64,000 bases of DNA from Methylobacterium sp. 17Sr1-1 (GCF_003173775.1 NZ_CP029552.1:25001-89000), one strand, 5' to 3'. Positions 39,561 to 48,997 are shown, counted from the first letter of the stretch. Translations and numbers: made by a program. The notes: generated from the sequence alone by a model not told the origin.

Positions 39561-40289
39561 GTGGCGGGAGAGCTGGACGGCAAGGTCGCGGCGGTCACCG
39601 GCGCGGCCTCCGGCATCGGGCTCGCCAGCGCCGAGGCGATGCTGGCGGCCGGCGCCCGGGTGGTGCTGGTCGACCGCGACGAGGCGGCGCTGACGACGCT
39701 GTGTGCGACGCACGGCGAGGCCGCGATCCCGTTGCCCCTCGACCTCCTCGATCCGGCGGCCTGCGCGGACCTGCTGCCGCGGATCCTGGCGGCGGCCGGC
39801 CGCCTCGACATCCTGCACGCCAATGCCGGGACTTACGTCGGCGGCGACCTCGTCGAGGCCGAGTCGGCGGCGATCGACCGGATGCTCACCCTCAACGTCA
39901 ACGTCGTGATGAAGAACGTCCACGACGTGCTGCCGCACATGATCGCGCGGGGCGCGGGCGACATCATCGTGACGAGCTCGCTCGCCGCGCATTACCCGAC
40001 GCCGTGGGAGCCGGTCTACGCCTCGTCGAAATGGGCGATCAACTGCTTCGTCCAGACGGTGCGGCGGCAGGTGTTCAAGCACGGCATCCGCGTCGGCGCG
40101 ATCTCGCCGGGTCCCGTCGTCACGGCCTTGCTCGCCGACTGGCCGGCCGAGAAGCTGGCGGAGGCCCGCGCCTCCGGCAGCCTGCTCGAACCCGCGGAGG
40201 TGGCGAACGTGGTGATGTTCATGCTGACGCGCCCGCGCGGCATGACGATCCGCGACGTGGTGATGCTGCCGACGAATTTCGATCTGTAG
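39561..40289 (+). CDS. Short-chain dehydrogenase/reductase
   Basis: 242 aa classical SDR: cofactor loop TGAASGIG, NAG (residues near 88), catalytic Ser in TSSLAAHY, and Tyr/Lys in YASSKWA. The overall pattern resembles ribitol 2-dehydrogenase-like SDRs, but the substrate is not certain. The GTG start at 39561 is 10 bases after the patatin gene. Confidence 0.87.
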   Translation: MAGELDGKVAAVTGAASGIGLASAEAMLAAGARVVLVDRDEAALTTLCATHGEAAIPLPLDLLDPAACADLLPRILAAAGRLDILHANAGTYVGGDLVEAESAAIDRMLTLNVNVVMKNVHDVLPHMIARGAGDIIVTSSLAAHYPTPWEPVYASSKWAINCFVQTVRRQVFKHGIRVGAISPGPVVTALLADWPAEKLAEARASGSLLEPAEVANVVMFMLTRPRGMTIRDVVMLPTNFDL

Positions 40290-40341
40290 GGGTATCGGGC
40301 GGGCGGTCTTCCGGAGGCTCCCGCCGGTGTCATATCTTCTC

Positions 40342-40379
40342 CGTCATCCCGGGTTCCGCTTTGCGGCCCCGGGATGACG
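40342..40379. repeat. REP-type palindrome, family A copy 3
   Basis: CGTCATCCCGGG and CCCGGGATGACG flank TTCCGCTTTGCGG. It lies between the convergent SDR and cupin genes. It is nearly the same as the copy at 7970-8011. Confidence 0.85.
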
Positions 40380-40423
40380 CGGAGGGTGCCAGGATTGTTG
40401 AGCGACCGACTTGCCCGCCTCGC

Positions 40424-40924
40424 CTAAAACGCGGAGCAGACTCCCTCCTCCGCCGCCCCGTACCAGGTGAAGTGCTTCTTGATCGGCTCGATCACGTCCC
40501 AGGTGCCGGAAAAGCCCTTCGGCGTGACGAAGGCGTCGCCGGCCCGGTAGGTCCGCGAGCCGCCCTCGGCATCGGTGACGATCACCACGCCTTCGAGGAT
40601 CTGGATGAACTCGTCGCGGTCGAAGTCGATGCGGAACTTGCCGATCCGGCAGGTCCAGATGCCGGCGGCGAACTGGCCGTCGGCGCTGCGGTAGAGGTAG
40701 GTCGCGGTCTGTGCCGGGTTGCCCGACAGGATCGTCGAGAAGGCCGGCAGGTAGGTATCGGCCGGGGGCTGCGCCGCCGGAAAGTCGACCGTCTGCTGCA
40801 GCGGCCCGTCGAGGAGCGCCGGCGGCTCGCGGCGCAGGAACGGCACCATCCGCAGCACCGGCACGACGCCCATATAGGCCAGCACCGGTCCGGCCGAGGT
40901 GATGAGCTGCTTGATGAGTGCCAT
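40424..40924 (-). CDS. Cupin domain protein (cupin_3/DUF861-like)
   Basis: 166 aa. The C-terminal half is a single small cupin barrel (FDRDEFIQILEG, AGDAFVTPKGFSGTWDV) like DUF861 proteins; the His-rich metal site is weak. The N-terminal region has a hydrophobic segment. The substrate is unknown. The start is ATG 40924 (MALIKQLITSAG); the frame remains open upstream without homology. Confidence 0.78.
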   Translation of the reverse strand: MALIKQLITSAGPVLAYMGVVPVLRMVPFLRREPPALLDGPLQQTVDFPAAQPPADTYLPAFSTILSGNPAQTATYLYRSADGQFAAGIWTCRIGKFRIDFDRDEFIQILEGVVIVTDAEGGSRTYRAGDAFVTPKGFSGTWDVIEPIKKHFTWYGAAEEGVCSAF

Positions 40925-41216
40925 GACGTCCTCTCGAGGCGATGGTCGCCGTCCGCCGCAACCCGTTCGCTGATCGGGACATACAAACCTTTCGCCCTTA
41001 ACGGAGGGCTGCGGCGATGGCTCGAATGTGCGGCGATGCGTCGATACCCGGGGGGAAAGGTTAAGGGAACCTCGCCGCCGCTGTCGATCATCCAATAGGT
41101 GGCGGCACGGGGCGCCGTCGTTCGTCAAAAGCCTGCGAGATACGGGGATGATCGCCGCCTTCTGTTGGCGATTTGCGCGGGAGACGCTTACATCGTCCAG
41201 CAGAGCGAGGGTGAAG

Positions 41217-41789
41217 ATGAGTGCGGTCTCGTCACGGTTGCGGCGCCTCGGCCGGGGACTGGCCCTGGCGGTCCTGCTGGGCGTCGCCGCGGCGTCCCAC
41301 CCCTCCGCCGCCGGCTCCCTCGCCTGGCCCGCGGGGCGCGGCCTCGTCGACCAGACCGGGGCGGCGGTGGACGAGGCTCGCTTCACAGGCCGGCTGCGCC
41401 TGGTCTATTTCGGCTACACCCGCTGCCCCGACCTGTGCCCGACCGCCCTGATGACGGTGACGCAGGCCCTCGACGAGCTGCCGCCGGCCCTGCTCGCCCG
41501 GCTGGCGCCGGTGCTGGTCGCCGCCGATCCGGAGCGCGACGGCCCGGGCGTGCTCGCGGCCTACCTCGACACGTTCCACCCCGCCATCGTGGCGGTGACC
41601 GGCCCGGTCGCGGTCATCGACGGCCTCGCGGCGGCCTACGCCGCGCCGATCCGGCGCCACGACGGCATCGTCGACCACCCGGTCGAGTTCTTCCTCGTCG
41701 GCCCGGCGGGGGTGCCGGTCGGCCGGATCCCGGTCACGGTCACGCCGGACGCGCTCGCCGGAATCCTGCGGCGCGCACTCTCACGGTGA
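41217..41789 (+). CDS. SCO1/SenC family copper chaperone
   Basis: 190 aa. An N-terminal signal/anchor (LALAVLLGVAAASHPSAAG) is followed by a thioredoxin-like domain with the copper ligands CPDLC (Cys70, Cys74) and a His in DHPVEFF near residue 154. Sco proteins deliver copper to cytochrome oxidase CuA or keep periplasmic thiols reduced. No oxidase genes are nearby; the next genes are a Rieske protein and a PQQ dehydrogenase. The start is ATG 41217. Confidence 0.88.
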   Translation: MSAVSSRLRRLGRGLALAVLLGVAAASHPSAAGSLAWPAGRGLVDQTGAAVDEARFTGRLRLVYFGYTRCPDLCPTALMTVTQALDELPPALLARLAPVLVAADPERDGPGVLAAYLDTFHPAIVAVTGPVAVIDGLAAAYAAPIRRHDGIVDHPVEFFLVGPAGVPVGRIPVTVTPDALAGILRRALSR

Positions 41790-41957
41790 GACACGCGGCG
41801 CGACCGCGCTGCATCGCACGGTTTTTCTTCGCACCGCACCAAGCACAGGCAACATCAGGAACCCGTGATGTGGCATGAAACGGGTTGACGCGACCGCCCG
41901 CTCGTCTACTCATATAGAAAATCATAAGAACAAAGAATGATTCCACCGGGAGGAACG

Positions 41958-42539
41958 ATGGATCGCGGAGAACGGCGCGCGCAGAGGTCCGAGCCCGGGC
42001 TCGACCGGCGCAGCGTGGTGATGGGGGCCGTCGTCTGCTGCGCGGCGGGGGGTGCCGCCTGGGCAGGGCCCGAGGATCTGCTGCCGCAGAAGGGCGACCG
42101 GCTGGTGCTCGGCGACGGCGCCAAGGCCGGCCAGCCCGTGACGCTCGACGGCCTGCCCGTCGGCGGCGACCTCGTCGAGGCGGTGGCGGTCGACGCTCAA
42201 GGCAACAAGCGCGAGGGCTCGCGCTTCGCCAAGATCATCCTCGTGCGGGTCGCGCCCGACCAGGTCGCCGAGGACCAGCGCGCCCACGCGGTCGACGGCG
42301 TGCTCGCGCTCTCGGCCATCTGCACCCACCAGGGCTGCACCATCTCGGGCTGGAGCCACGAGACGAAGCGCCTGAGCTGCTTCTGCCATCATTCCGAGTT
42401 CCTGCCCGCCGAGGGCGGCCGGGTGGCCAAGGGGCCGGCGCGCAAGCGCCTGCCGGTGCTGCCCCTCGCCAAGGGCGAGGGCGGCACGCTGATGGTGGCC
42501 GGCAGCTTCGTCGGCAAGCCGGGGCCGGGTCCCGCCTGA
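41958..42539 (+). CDS. Periplasmic Rieske [2Fe-2S] protein
   Basis: 193 aa. A Tat-like N-terminus (DRRSVVMGAVV, residues 16-26) is followed by the Rieske fold. Box 1 CTHQGC (Cys122, His124, Cys127) and box 2 CFCHHS (Cys141, Cys143, His144) give all ligands plus the stabilising disulfide, so a high-potential cluster is likely. It is not part of a bc1 operon; the next gene is a PQQ-dependent dehydrogenase, which suggests a role in its electron transfer. The start is ATG 41958 with GGGAGGAACG directly upstream. Confidence 0.88.
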   Translation: MDRGERRAQRSEPGLDRRSVVMGAVVCCAAGGAAWAGPEDLLPQKGDRLVLGDGAKAGQPVTLDGLPVGGDLVEAVAVDAQGNKREGSRFAKIILVRVAPDQVAEDQRAHAVDGVLALSAICTHQGCTISGWSHETKRLSCFCHHSEFLPAEGGRVAKGPARKRLPVLPLAKGEGGTLMVAGSFVGKPGPGPA

Positions 42540-42754
42540 GCGGGATGGGGCGGCGCTCGTGCGCCGCCCCGCGCCAGAAACGGCAGCGCTGCCGCGCTGT
42601 CGTCGAGGACGCACAGGCAGCGCCGTCGCGCCGCCTGGCGAGAGGGGACCGAGGCCCGCGCAGCAACGACGCGGACCCGGACGACGAAACCATGAGGGTT
42701 TTCGGGAAACGCCGGGCCGGCCCTCGCGCCGGCTCCTTGGTTGAGGAGAGCAGC

Positions 42755-44578
42755 ATGTCACGTCTCGTTCGAGCCAGGGGCTGGCTCGCCGCGGTCGCGC
42801 CCTGTGCGGTGGCCCTCGCGCTGTCCGCCGCCCCGGTCCAGGCCGGTCCCGCCGACAGCAAGCAGGCCGCCGAGGGCAAGGTCGACTACAAGCCGGTCAC
42901 CGACCAGCGCCTCGCCAATCCCGAGCCCGAGAACTGGCTGCAATACCGCGGCAACTACCAGAGCTGGGGCTACTCCCCCCTCGACCAGATCACCGCGAAG
43001 AACGTCACCAAGCTCGTCCCGGCCTGGAGCCTGTCGACCGGCGTGAGCGAGGGCCACCAGGCCCCGCCGATCGTCAACAACGGCGTGATGTTCGTCACGA
43101 CGCCGCAGGCCCAGGTGATGGCGATCAACGCCCGCACCGGCGAGATCCTGTGGCGCTACCAGAAGGAGCTGCCGCCGGAGCTGTCGCAGCTCCACCCGAC
43201 CAATCGCGGCGTCGGGCTCTACGGCGACAACGTCTACATGACCACCACCGATTCCTGCGTGGTGGCGCTGGGTGCGGCCACCGGCAAGGTGAAGTGGGAG
43301 AAGTGCGTCGCCCCCTGGCAGGACGGCTACTACATGACGCTCTCGCCCTTGGTGGCGAAGGGCAAGGTCGTGGTCGGCGTCTCCGGCGGCGAGTACGGCG
43401 TGCGCGGCTTCATCACGGCGCTCGATGCCGAGACCGGCAACGAGGCCTGGAAGACCTACACGGTGGCCGGCCCCGGCGACCCGGCGGCCGAGACCTGGAA
43501 GGGCGACGCCTGGAAGACCGGCGGCGGCTCGGTCTGGATCCAGGGCAGCTACGATCCGACGGCCAACCTCGCCTATTTCGGCACCGGCAACGGCGGCCCG
43601 TGGACGCCGGATGCGCGGCCCGGCGACAACCTCTACACCTCGTCGGTCGTCGCCCTCGACCTCGACAGCGGCAAGATCAAGGGCCATCACCAGTACCACT
43701 GGAACGACGCCTGGGACTGGGACGAGGTCTCGGCCCCCGTACTGATCGACATCGAGCGCGACGGCAGGAAGATCCCGGCCGCGATCCATGCCGGCCGCAA
43801 CGGCTATCTCTGGACCCTGGAGCGCAGCAAGGACGGGCCCTTGAGCTTCGTCGACGGCAAGCCGTTCGTCTACCAGAACGTCTTCTCGTCGATCGATCCG
43901 AAGACCGGCCGGCCGACCTACGACCAGTCCAAGATCCCCGGCATCAACCGCCGCGCCGCCTTCTGCCCCGGCCTGTGGGGCGGCAAGGACTGGCCGCCGG
44001 AGGCCTACAACCCGAAGACCGGGCTGTTCTACATCCCCAGTAACGACAACCTGTGCTCGGAGCTGGCCGGCGCCCAGGCCGGCACGCGCAAGCCCGGCGA
44101 GCTCTATATCGGCATCCCGATCGACGAGGTGCTGAACTCCCTGCGCCTGCGCGACGGCGTCGACAAGTCGAAGCCCTTCGCCATCGGGGCGATCCAGGCG
44201 TGGGATCCGAAGACCGGCAAGAAGGCCTGGCAGCACGACTTCCAGGATTCGGCGAACTGGGGGCCGCTGCTCACCACCGGCAGCGGGCTGATCTTCGCCG
44301 GCGGCACCAGCGACCGGAAGTTCCGGGCGCTCGACGGCACCACCGGCAAGGTGCTGTGGGAGACGCGGCTCAATTCCGGCGTCACCGGCGTGCCGTCGAG
44401 CTACATGGTCGACGGGATCCAGTACGTCGCGGTCCAGGCCGGCTGGGGCGTCGATGCCGAGCGCATGCTCACCGGCATCAACGCGCTCATCCCCGAGGAG
44501 CGCCGGGTCAGCGTCCTGCCCCAGGGCGGCGTGATCTGGGTGTTCCGGGTCATGGGCGAGGAGGCGGCGGCCAAGTGA
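42755..44578 (+). CDS. PQQ-dependent alcohol dehydrogenase, lanthanide-type signature
   Basis: 607 aa periplasmic quinoprotein. The signal peptide ends near VQA (residue 30) and is followed by an eight-bladed propeller with repeated W-motifs (AINARTGEILWRY, ALDLDSGKIKG). Putative metal ligands: Glu213 in SGGEYG, Asn279 in GTGNGG and catalytic Asp321 in NDAWDWD. Asp323 two residues later is the extra Asp that marks lanthanide-dependent XoxF/ExaF-type enzymes. The vicinal Cys-Cys of methanol dehydrogenase is not seen. The substrate is not certain. The start is ATG 42755 with GAGGAG upstream. It lies 215 bases after the Rieske gene. Confidence 0.9.
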   Translation: MSRLVRARGWLAAVAPCAVALALSAAPVQAGPADSKQAAEGKVDYKPVTDQRLANPEPENWLQYRGNYQSWGYSPLDQITAKNVTKLVPAWSLSTGVSEGHQAPPIVNNGVMFVTTPQAQVMAINARTGEILWRYQKELPPELSQLHPTNRGVGLYGDNVYMTTTDSCVVALGAATGKVKWEKCVAPWQDGYYMTLSPLVAKGKVVVGVSGGEYGVRGFITALDAETGNEAWKTYTVAGPGDPAAETWKGDAWKTGGGSVWIQGSYDPTANLAYFGTGNGGPWTPDARPGDNLYTSSVVALDLDSGKIKGHHQYHWNDAWDWDEVSAPVLIDIERDGRKIPAAIHAGRNGYLWTLERSKDGPLSFVDGKPFVYQNVFSSIDPKTGRPTYDQSKIPGINRRAAFCPGLWGGKDWPPEAYNPKTGLFYIPSNDNLCSELAGAQAGTRKPGELYIGIPIDEVLNSLRLRDGVDKSKPFAIGAIQAWDPKTGKKAWQHDFQDSANWGPLLTTGSGLIFAGGTSDRKFRALDGTTGKVLWETRLNSGVTGVPSSYMVDGIQYVAVQAGWGVDAERMLTGINALIPEERRVSVLPQGGVIWVFRVMGEEAAAK

Positions 44579-44607
44579 TCCTTCATCGACTGAAGGTCCG
44601 CCACACG

Positions 44608-45111
44608 ATGAAGCCGGGGCTGCGTCTCGCCGCCCTGGCGCTCGCCGGCGTCCTCGCGGGGCCGGCGGGCGCGCAGAGCCCGCAACCGGGCCCGCAGGAG
44701 GGAGCGGCCGCCGCCAGCGCGGCCCCCTTGCCCTCGCAGCCCGACGCCCTCGTCGCCTACGTGACGCAGGCCATCCGCGACCACGACGTCGCCGCCTTCG
44801 AGCGGCTGGTGAACTGGACCGGCACCCGGGCGCAGCGCAAGCGCCTGACGCTCTACCAGATCCGCTCCGGCTTCGGTCGGCCGATCAAGGCGGCGTCCCT
44901 CGAACCGATGCCGGAGGACGGCCTCGCCGAAGCCACCGCCCGCGGCACCCTCAAGGCCAACATGCCGATCACCGACCGGTTGCGGGTGGTGTTCGACGAG
45001 CCGCCGGTCGAGGGCGACGCGGCCCCCACCAGCGTGTTCCTGATCGGCCGCGAGGCCGGCACCTACCGCATCGCGCTGCTGGTCCCGACCGGGCCGCCGA
45101 AGGGCAAGTGA
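44608..45111 (+). CDS. Small exported protein after the PQQ dehydrogenase
   Basis: 167 aa. A signal peptide (RLAALALAGVLAGPAGAQ) is followed by a Pro/Ala-rich linker and a compact domain (YVTQAIRDHDVAAFERLVNW, then FGRPIKAASLEPM). It is not recognised as a family. Only 29 bases separate it from the dehydrogenase stop, so it is probably in the same operon and may be an accessory subunit or chaperone of that enzyme. The start is ATG 44608. Confidence 0.68.
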   Translation: MKPGLRLAALALAGVLAGPAGAQSPQPGPQEGAAAASAAPLPSQPDALVAYVTQAIRDHDVAAFERLVNWTGTRAQRKRLTLYQIRSGFGRPIKAASLEPMPEDGLAEATARGTLKANMPITDRLRVVFDEPPVEGDAAPTSVFLIGREAGTYRIALLVPTGPPKGK

Positions 45112-45221
45112 GCGCGGCGGCGGGCGGGCGCGGCGACGAGATGACCGGTCCGCGCTTGACCGCGGCCTCCGGGTGGCGCAAGCGTTTGGAATTATAATTC
45201 CACCGCCCCGAGGATTCGGTC

Positions 45222-46427
45222 ATGGACTTCACGCTCTCCCCGCGCATCGAGGAGTTCCGCGCCCGCATCGCGGCCTTCGTCGAGAGCGAGATCCTGCCCG
45301 TCGAGGCCGATCGTGGCACCTGGGACGAGCACGAGAATATCGGCCCCGAGGCGCTCTCCGCGTTGCGCGCCAAGGCGAAGGCGGCCGGCCTGTGGTGCCT
45401 GCAGCTCAAGCCTGAGACCGGCGGCCAGGGCCTCGACAAGGTCGGGATGGCGGCCTGCTACACCGAGATGAACCGCTCGATCTTCGGGCCCGTCGTGTTC
45501 AACTCCGCCGCCCCCGACGACGGCAACATGATGGTGCTGGAGGCGCTGGGCACGCCGGAGCAGAAGGCGCGCTGGCTGGAGCCGATCGTCTCGGGGGCTG
45601 TGCGCTCGGCCTTCGCGATGACCGAGCCGCATCCCGGCGGCGGTTCCGACCCGTCGATGATCCGGACCCGCGCCGAGCGCCAGCCCGACGGCTCCTGGCG
45701 GATCTCGGGCCGCAAGTGGTACATCACCGGCGCCGAGGACGCGGCCCACTTCATCCTGATCGCCCGCACCTCGGACGATCCGCGCTACGGGCTCACCGCC
45801 TTCCTGTTCCACCGCGACCAGCCGGGCTGGGAGATCGTCCGCCGCATCCCGATCATGGGGCCGGAGGAGCATGGCGGCCATTGCGAGCTCGCCTTCGACG
45901 GGCTCACCGTCAAGCCCGAGGACGTGCTCGGCGGCGAGGGCAAGGGCCTGAAGGTGACGCAGGTCCGCCTCGGGCCGGCGCGCCTCACCCACTGCATGCG
46001 CTGGCTCGGCCTCGCCGGCCGCTGCGTCGAGATCGCCCGGGACTACGCGGTGACGCGCGAGGGCTTCGGCGTCCGGCTCGCCGACCGCGAGAGCGTGCAG
46101 CTGATGCTCGGCGGGCTCGCCATGGACATCGAGATCGGCCGCCTCCTGGTGATGCGCGCCGCCTGGGAGCTCGACCAGGGCCGCTTCGCCCGGAAAGAAG
46201 TGTCGATGGCGAAGGTCCACGTCGCCAACACCCTGCACCGCGCGGCCGATATCGGCATCCAGATCAACGGCGCCCGCGGCTATTCCAAGGACACGGTGCT
46301 GGAGTGGATCTACCGCTACGCCCGCCAGGCCCGCCTGGTCGACGGCGCCGACGAGGTCCACCGCATGGTGCTGAACCGCCACCTCGACTCGGAGGGACGC
46401 GGCTTCTTCGCCTGGCCGACCGCGTGA
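45222..46427 (+). CDS. Acyl-CoA dehydrogenase
   Basis: 401 aa flavoprotein with helical N-domain, beta middle domain (FAMTEPHPGGGSDPSMI, ISGRKWYITGA) and helical C-domain ending near INGARGYSKDTVLEWIYR. It oxidises acyl-CoA thioesters; the sequence is nearest the ACAD10/11-like or CaiA-like branch, so the substrate is uncertain. It stands alone, followed by a family B repeat. Confidence 0.9.
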   Translation: MDFTLSPRIEEFRARIAAFVESEILPVEADRGTWDEHENIGPEALSALRAKAKAAGLWCLQLKPETGGQGLDKVGMAACYTEMNRSIFGPVVFNSAAPDDGNMMVLEALGTPEQKARWLEPIVSGAVRSAFAMTEPHPGGGSDPSMIRTRAERQPDGSWRISGRKWYITGAEDAAHFILIARTSDDPRYGLTAFLFHRDQPGWEIVRRIPIMGPEEHGGHCELAFDGLTVKPEDVLGGEGKGLKVTQVRLGPARLTHCMRWLGLAGRCVEIARDYAVTREGFGVRLADRESVQLMLGGLAMDIEIGRLLVMRAAWELDQGRFARKEVSMAKVHVANTLHRAADIGIQINGARGYSKDTVLEWIYRYARQARLVDGADEVHRMVLNRHLDSEGRGFFAWPTA

Positions 46428-46481
46428 GGCGCGAGAGCCAGGCACCAGACAGCCGGAACCAGACCGGCGGAGACCTGCCGA

Positions 46482-46582
46482 AGCATTGTCCGACGAAGCG
46501 GAAACCGGGTCGTCGAGGAAAATGCGATAAAACAAAGACTTAGAGCGCTTCGCGGTTGCACTGCGATCGTGAAGCGCTCTAA
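46482..46582. repeat. Dispersed hairpin repeat, family B copy 2
   Basis: Two hairpins in tandem: GCATTGTCCGACGAAGCGG..CGAGGAAAATGC, then AGAGCGCTTCGCG..TGAAGCGCTCT, joined by AAACAAAGACT. The same element is present in opposite orientation at 61550-61653. It lies directly upstream of an esterase gene. Confidence 0.85.
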
Positions 46583-46616
46583 GGCTCTCCGTCCCGAGAC
46601 CTCGCTCGAGCCGCCC

Positions 46617-47594
46617 ATGCCCGCCCTTCACCCCGACGTCCAGGCCCTGCTGGCGATGCTGCGCGCCGCGAACGCGCAACCCCTCGAGGCGATGCCGCCC
46701 GAGGCGGCGCGGCGCGGCTACCTGGCCGGGCGCCGCGCCCTGCAGCCGCCGCCGGACCCGGTCGCCGAGATCCGCGACCTCGCCGCCCCCTCCCCGGCCG
46801 GACCGGTGCCGCTGCGGCTCTACCGCGGCGAGGGCACGGCGCCCGGCACGCCCCTGCCCTGCCTCGTCTACCTGCATGGCGGCGGCTGGGTGCTCGGCAA
46901 CATCGAGTCGCACGACTGGGTCTGCCGGCGGCTCGCCAACCTGACGAACGCCTGCGTGATCGCGGTCGATTACCGGCTGGCCCCCGAGCATCCCTTCCCG
47001 GCCGCGGTCGAGGATGCGGCGGCGGCGCTGAGTTTCGTGGCCGAGCGGGCGGAGGGATTGGGCGTCGATCCGGACCGCCTCGCGGTCGGCGGCGACAGCG
47101 CCGGCGGCAATCTCGCGGCGGTGCTCGCCCTGATGGGCCGCGACGGCACCCTGCCGCGGACGGCGATGCAGGTGCTGCTCTACCCGTCCGTCGATCTCGG
47201 CCTGACCAGCGAGGGCTTCGAGCGCATCACCGAGGGCCAGCCCCTCACCGCCGGCACGATGCGCTACTTCGTCGACCACTACGCCCCCGACCCGCGCGAC
47301 CGCACCGACTGGCGCGCCTCCCCGGCCCGCGCCGCGAGCCTCGCCGGCGCGGCGCCTGCCCTGGTGCTGACCTGCGGCCACGACCCGCTCTGCGAGGAGG
47401 GCCGCCTCTATGCCCACCGCCTCGAGCGCGAGGGGGTGCCGGTCACGGCGCTGCATCTCTCCGACCAGACCCACGGCATCCTGACGATGAGCCGCGTGGT
47501 GCGCACCTCCGCGACGGTGCTCGCCTTCGTGGCCGAGGCTCTGCGGGAGCGCTGGAGCCTGGGTGGACCGGAGGGCGGGCGCGGCGGACGCTAG
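46617..47594 (+). CDS. Alpha/beta hydrolase of the HSL (hormone-sensitive lipase) family
   Basis: 325 aa. The oxyanion motif YLHGGGWVLG and nucleophile GDSAGGN are diagnostic for HSL-family esterases; catalytic Asp is in GHDPLCEEG and His in DQTHGI. Cytosolic, no signal peptide. Substrates are probably short-chain esters. The start is ATG 46617 (MPALHPDVQ), which matches family N-termini; the longer frame would begin in the repeat. Confidence 0.9.
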   Translation: MPALHPDVQALLAMLRAANAQPLEAMPPEAARRGYLAGRRALQPPPDPVAEIRDLAAPSPAGPVPLRLYRGEGTAPGTPLPCLVYLHGGGWVLGNIESHDWVCRRLANLTNACVIAVDYRLAPEHPFPAAVEDAAAALSFVAERAEGLGVDPDRLAVGGDSAGGNLAAVLALMGRDGTLPRTAMQVLLYPSVDLGLTSEGFERITEGQPLTAGTMRYFVDHYAPDPRDRTDWRASPARAASLAGAAPALVLTCGHDPLCEEGRLYAHRLEREGVPVTALHLSDQTHGILTMSRVVRTSATVLAFVAEALRERWSLGGPEGGRGGR

Positions 47595-47605
47595 CGCCCG
47601 CCGGC

Positions 47606-48308
47606 TCACGGCGCCTTGCAGCTCTTCGCCGCGGCGCTCACCGCCGCCGGCGCCTTCGCCGGTGCCGTCCTCTCCGAGGCAATCTTCTCAAGGGCAGTCT
47701 TCTCCGGGGCGGATGTCTCCGGCGCAACCTTGGCCGCCTGCGGAGCCGGCGCCGGCTGGGCGGCCTCGGTGCGGAGTGCGGGCTTGCTGTCGGGTGCCGG
47801 CTTCGTGGCGGCGGTCGCCCCGCCCGGAGTGGCCGGCAGCCTGCCGTCGCGGACCTCGGGCATCGCCTTGCCCTCGGTCTTCCCCGGCCCCTGGGCGTCC
47901 CGGTGGCTGGCCCCGTGCGGCCCCGCGGGATGCCCCGGGCCGGCTTGGCCGGAATGCGGGCGTGGGTGTGGGTGTTCGGCCTTTTTCGCGTTCTGCCGCG
48001 CCGTGCTCCGCCTTACCGCGCTTCATCTCGCTCCGCTCCGCCTTGCCCCGCCCGGCCTTGCCGAGGCCCGTCACCGCGGCCTCGCCCGGGCCCCGCGGCC
48101 GGGGCTTCCCGTCGGCGGCGCGAGGTCTGGACCGCGGAGCGCGGGCGGCGCGTCGGAGACCGATCGCTCGCGTCGCAGGGCTGGGACGGGGTCGATCCGG
48201 GACGCGGTCGAGCAACCCGCACGAAGAGCCGTCGCCGGGGACAGGTTTCACCGCCCGGCTCACCCTGCGCCTTGCGCGTCGGAACGGCCGTCGGGCGAGC
48301 CAATTCAC
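47606..48308 (-). pseudogene. Lys/Ala/Pro-rich low-complexity reading frames, possibly a frameshifted gene
   Basis: Two minus-strand frames look as if they belong together: an upstream frame (48308 to about 47985) rich in KAER and KRGKAEHG, and a downstream frame that continues with AEHPHPRPHSGQ, then MPEVRDGRL and a tail of APEKTALEKIASERTAPAK. They would join by a one-base shift at an AAAAA tract (47982-47986). No family is recognised and the composition allows chance open frames, so this is tentative. It is the only content I can propose for the 870-base gap after the esterase. Confidence 0.3.
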
Positions 48309-48465
48309 GGAGAACGGCGGCGCGCAGCCTCGACCGCCCGCTCAACCTCTCGCGAGGATGCTCCGACGAATGACGGGCAGCGAGGGCAGGCAGGTGGACC
48401 GCCTCGGCGGCCTGTCTGACGGCCGGGCTACCACGACAGGCCTGAGGCCGCGCGGTTCAGCAGGC

Positions 48466-48798
48466 TCAGGCCCCGTCGCGGGCCGAGCGCCTGGGCGTGC
48501 CGGCGGACTTCCGGCGCGGTTTGGCAGGTCTCTCGGTCGGGCCTTCGGCGATGTCGTTCGCGGGCTCCGGCGCCGGCTCAGGCGCGCGCACCGTCTCGGG
48601 GGCCCTCGCCTCGCGAGTGATCATCTCCACCATGCTCTGCGGCAAGCGGACGAAATGGCCGGTGCCGTGGCCGGACCGGTCGAGGATCTCGGCGAAGACG
48701 GGCTTGTGCGGCTCGTGCCCGGCCTCGCCCAGCGCGCAGGGGCGGCGCGGCAGGGCGCTCAGCTTCGCGGCGAGTTCCTTCGGCACCAGTGCGTTCAC
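48466..48798 (-). CDS. Hypothetical protein
   Basis: 110 aa. The first 65 residues are compact (ELAAKLSALPRRPC, FAEILDRSGHGTGHFVRLP); the rest is Pro/Ala/Arg-rich and probably disordered. Not recognised. The GTG start at 48798 has GGAGGGTGAGG upstream, a good ribosome binding site. It is a single gene next to tRNA-Ser. Confidence 0.65.
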   Translation of the reverse strand: MNALVPKELAAKLSALPRRPCALGEAGHEPHKPVFAEILDRSGHGTGHFVRLPQSMVEMITREARAPETVRAPEPAPEPANDIAEGPTERPAKPRRKSAGTPRRSARDGA

Positions 48799-48997
48799 GC
48801 CTCACCCTCCCGTCTGCCGGACAGAGCGGAGATGTAGGACCGGTAGGGTTAACGATCGGCTGCCATGGCGCCGTGTGCGTCGGTCGAGGCGCAGCCGGGG
48901 ACGTCGCGACCGGCATGGGGCGGGTGCGCGCCTCGGCCGCGAGCGCGACGAAACCGGTTGACCGCGCCCCGCCGATTCCCTAGAGCGTTGACCCACA

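Noticed and set aside
45192..47609. An 805-codon minus-strand frame
   Set aside because: Opposite the acyl-CoA dehydrogenase and the HSL esterase, both with complete catalytic motifs; it also crosses a repeat.
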